DNA of 64,000 nt from Clostridium oryzae. Its GTDB lineage: Bacteria > Bacillota > Clostridia > Clostridiales > Clostridiaceae. The stretch's first letter is position 1; each line of letters opens with the position of its first letter. The position numbers were made by a program, and so were the translations under genes. Location of the stretch: NCBI RefSeq assembly GCF_002029235.1, contig NZ_MZGV01000018.1:19428-83427 (forward strand), in the 5' to 3' direction. Positions 63,863 to 64,000 of the stretch are shown here, one piece after another. The notes below the pieces were generated by a model, which had not been told where the DNA came from, did not search any database, and worked only from the letters and a program-made list of their open reading frames with translations.

Positions 63863-64000
63863 ATCTCTTTTCAAAAATGTATCATCTTTAGTACATTCTT
63901 TCTGAAAAATGTATTTCTTGCATAAAAATAAAGCTCTATCACATTAAATACCTAATCAGTTACTGCTATACATTTATTGTTATGCTAATTAATTATTTCC

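Overview
This is a low-GC, densely coded stretch of a Firmicutes chromosome. It most likely comes from an anaerobic, nitrogen-fixing Clostridium (sensu stricto). The signs are a clostridial-type nitrogenase iron protein, purine-rich Shine-Dalgarno sites, clostridial ferredoxin and flavodoxin, a Kdp operon, an agr-like peptide locus, and Lpl/Yes-type sugar ABC and two-component genes. The species cannot be fixed from sequence alone. No rRNA, tRNA, CRISPR array or complete insertion sequence was seen.

Layout. 1-4.8 kb: 5' part of nifH (minus), divergent from modABC molybdate uptake and a MORN-like gene with a cysteine-rich tail. 4.8-5.4 kb: first copy of a ~400-bp repeat that opens with a ~190-bp nested palindrome. 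5.4-15 kb: a ferritin-like/VIT1 metal exporter and two tandem ~1,315-residue secreted subtilases. 15-22 kb: an ABC-F gene behind an attenuator-like leader, then a tetR-ABC ATPase-FtsX permease operon. 22-22.7 kb: a candidate structured RNA, a 56-residue unknown protein and the second repeat copy. 22.7-31.5 kb: a GH51 arabinofuranosidase, a MATE pump, an XRE-TPR regulator, and a nitrilase-ogt-alkD operon whose promoter spacer is a 7+7 bp palindrome; ogt carries a frameshift in an A7 run. 31.6-40.1 kb: the Kdp potassium system in the order small membrane protein-kdpF-A-B-C-small membrane protein-D-E, with repeated TATAAAGAYTR boxes upstream. 40.2-42 kb: ferredoxin, flavodoxin, Cam-type gamma carbonic anhydrase.

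42.1-57 kb is a plant-polysaccharide catabolic island. It holds KDG kinase, KDPG/KHG aldolase, GH35 and GH2 beta-galactosidases, an IclR regulator, an LplA/B/C-type oligosaccharide ABC importer (no ATPase here) and a YesN/YesM two-component pair. Oligosaccharide import, intracellular trimming and keto-deoxy-sugar breakdown therefore sit side by side.

57-60.5 kb is an agr-like quorum-sensing locus. A four-to-five-helix membrane protein, AgrB (H77/C84 intact) and a previously untracked 44-residue AgrD (core ACLWGAYQPKEP) are followed by a PAS histidine kinase; there is no AgrC or AgrA. 60.7-64 kb: a decayed chemoreceptor, a serine esterase and a small lipoprotein whose leader carries a 13-bp inverted repeat.

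The most unusual signals are the paired palindromic repeats that begin exactly on gene stop codons, the three-helix RNA at 22.0-22.1 kb, the ABC-F leader whose small ORF is written across its own terminator, the reorganised agr locus, and the extra micro-membrane proteins in the kdp operon.
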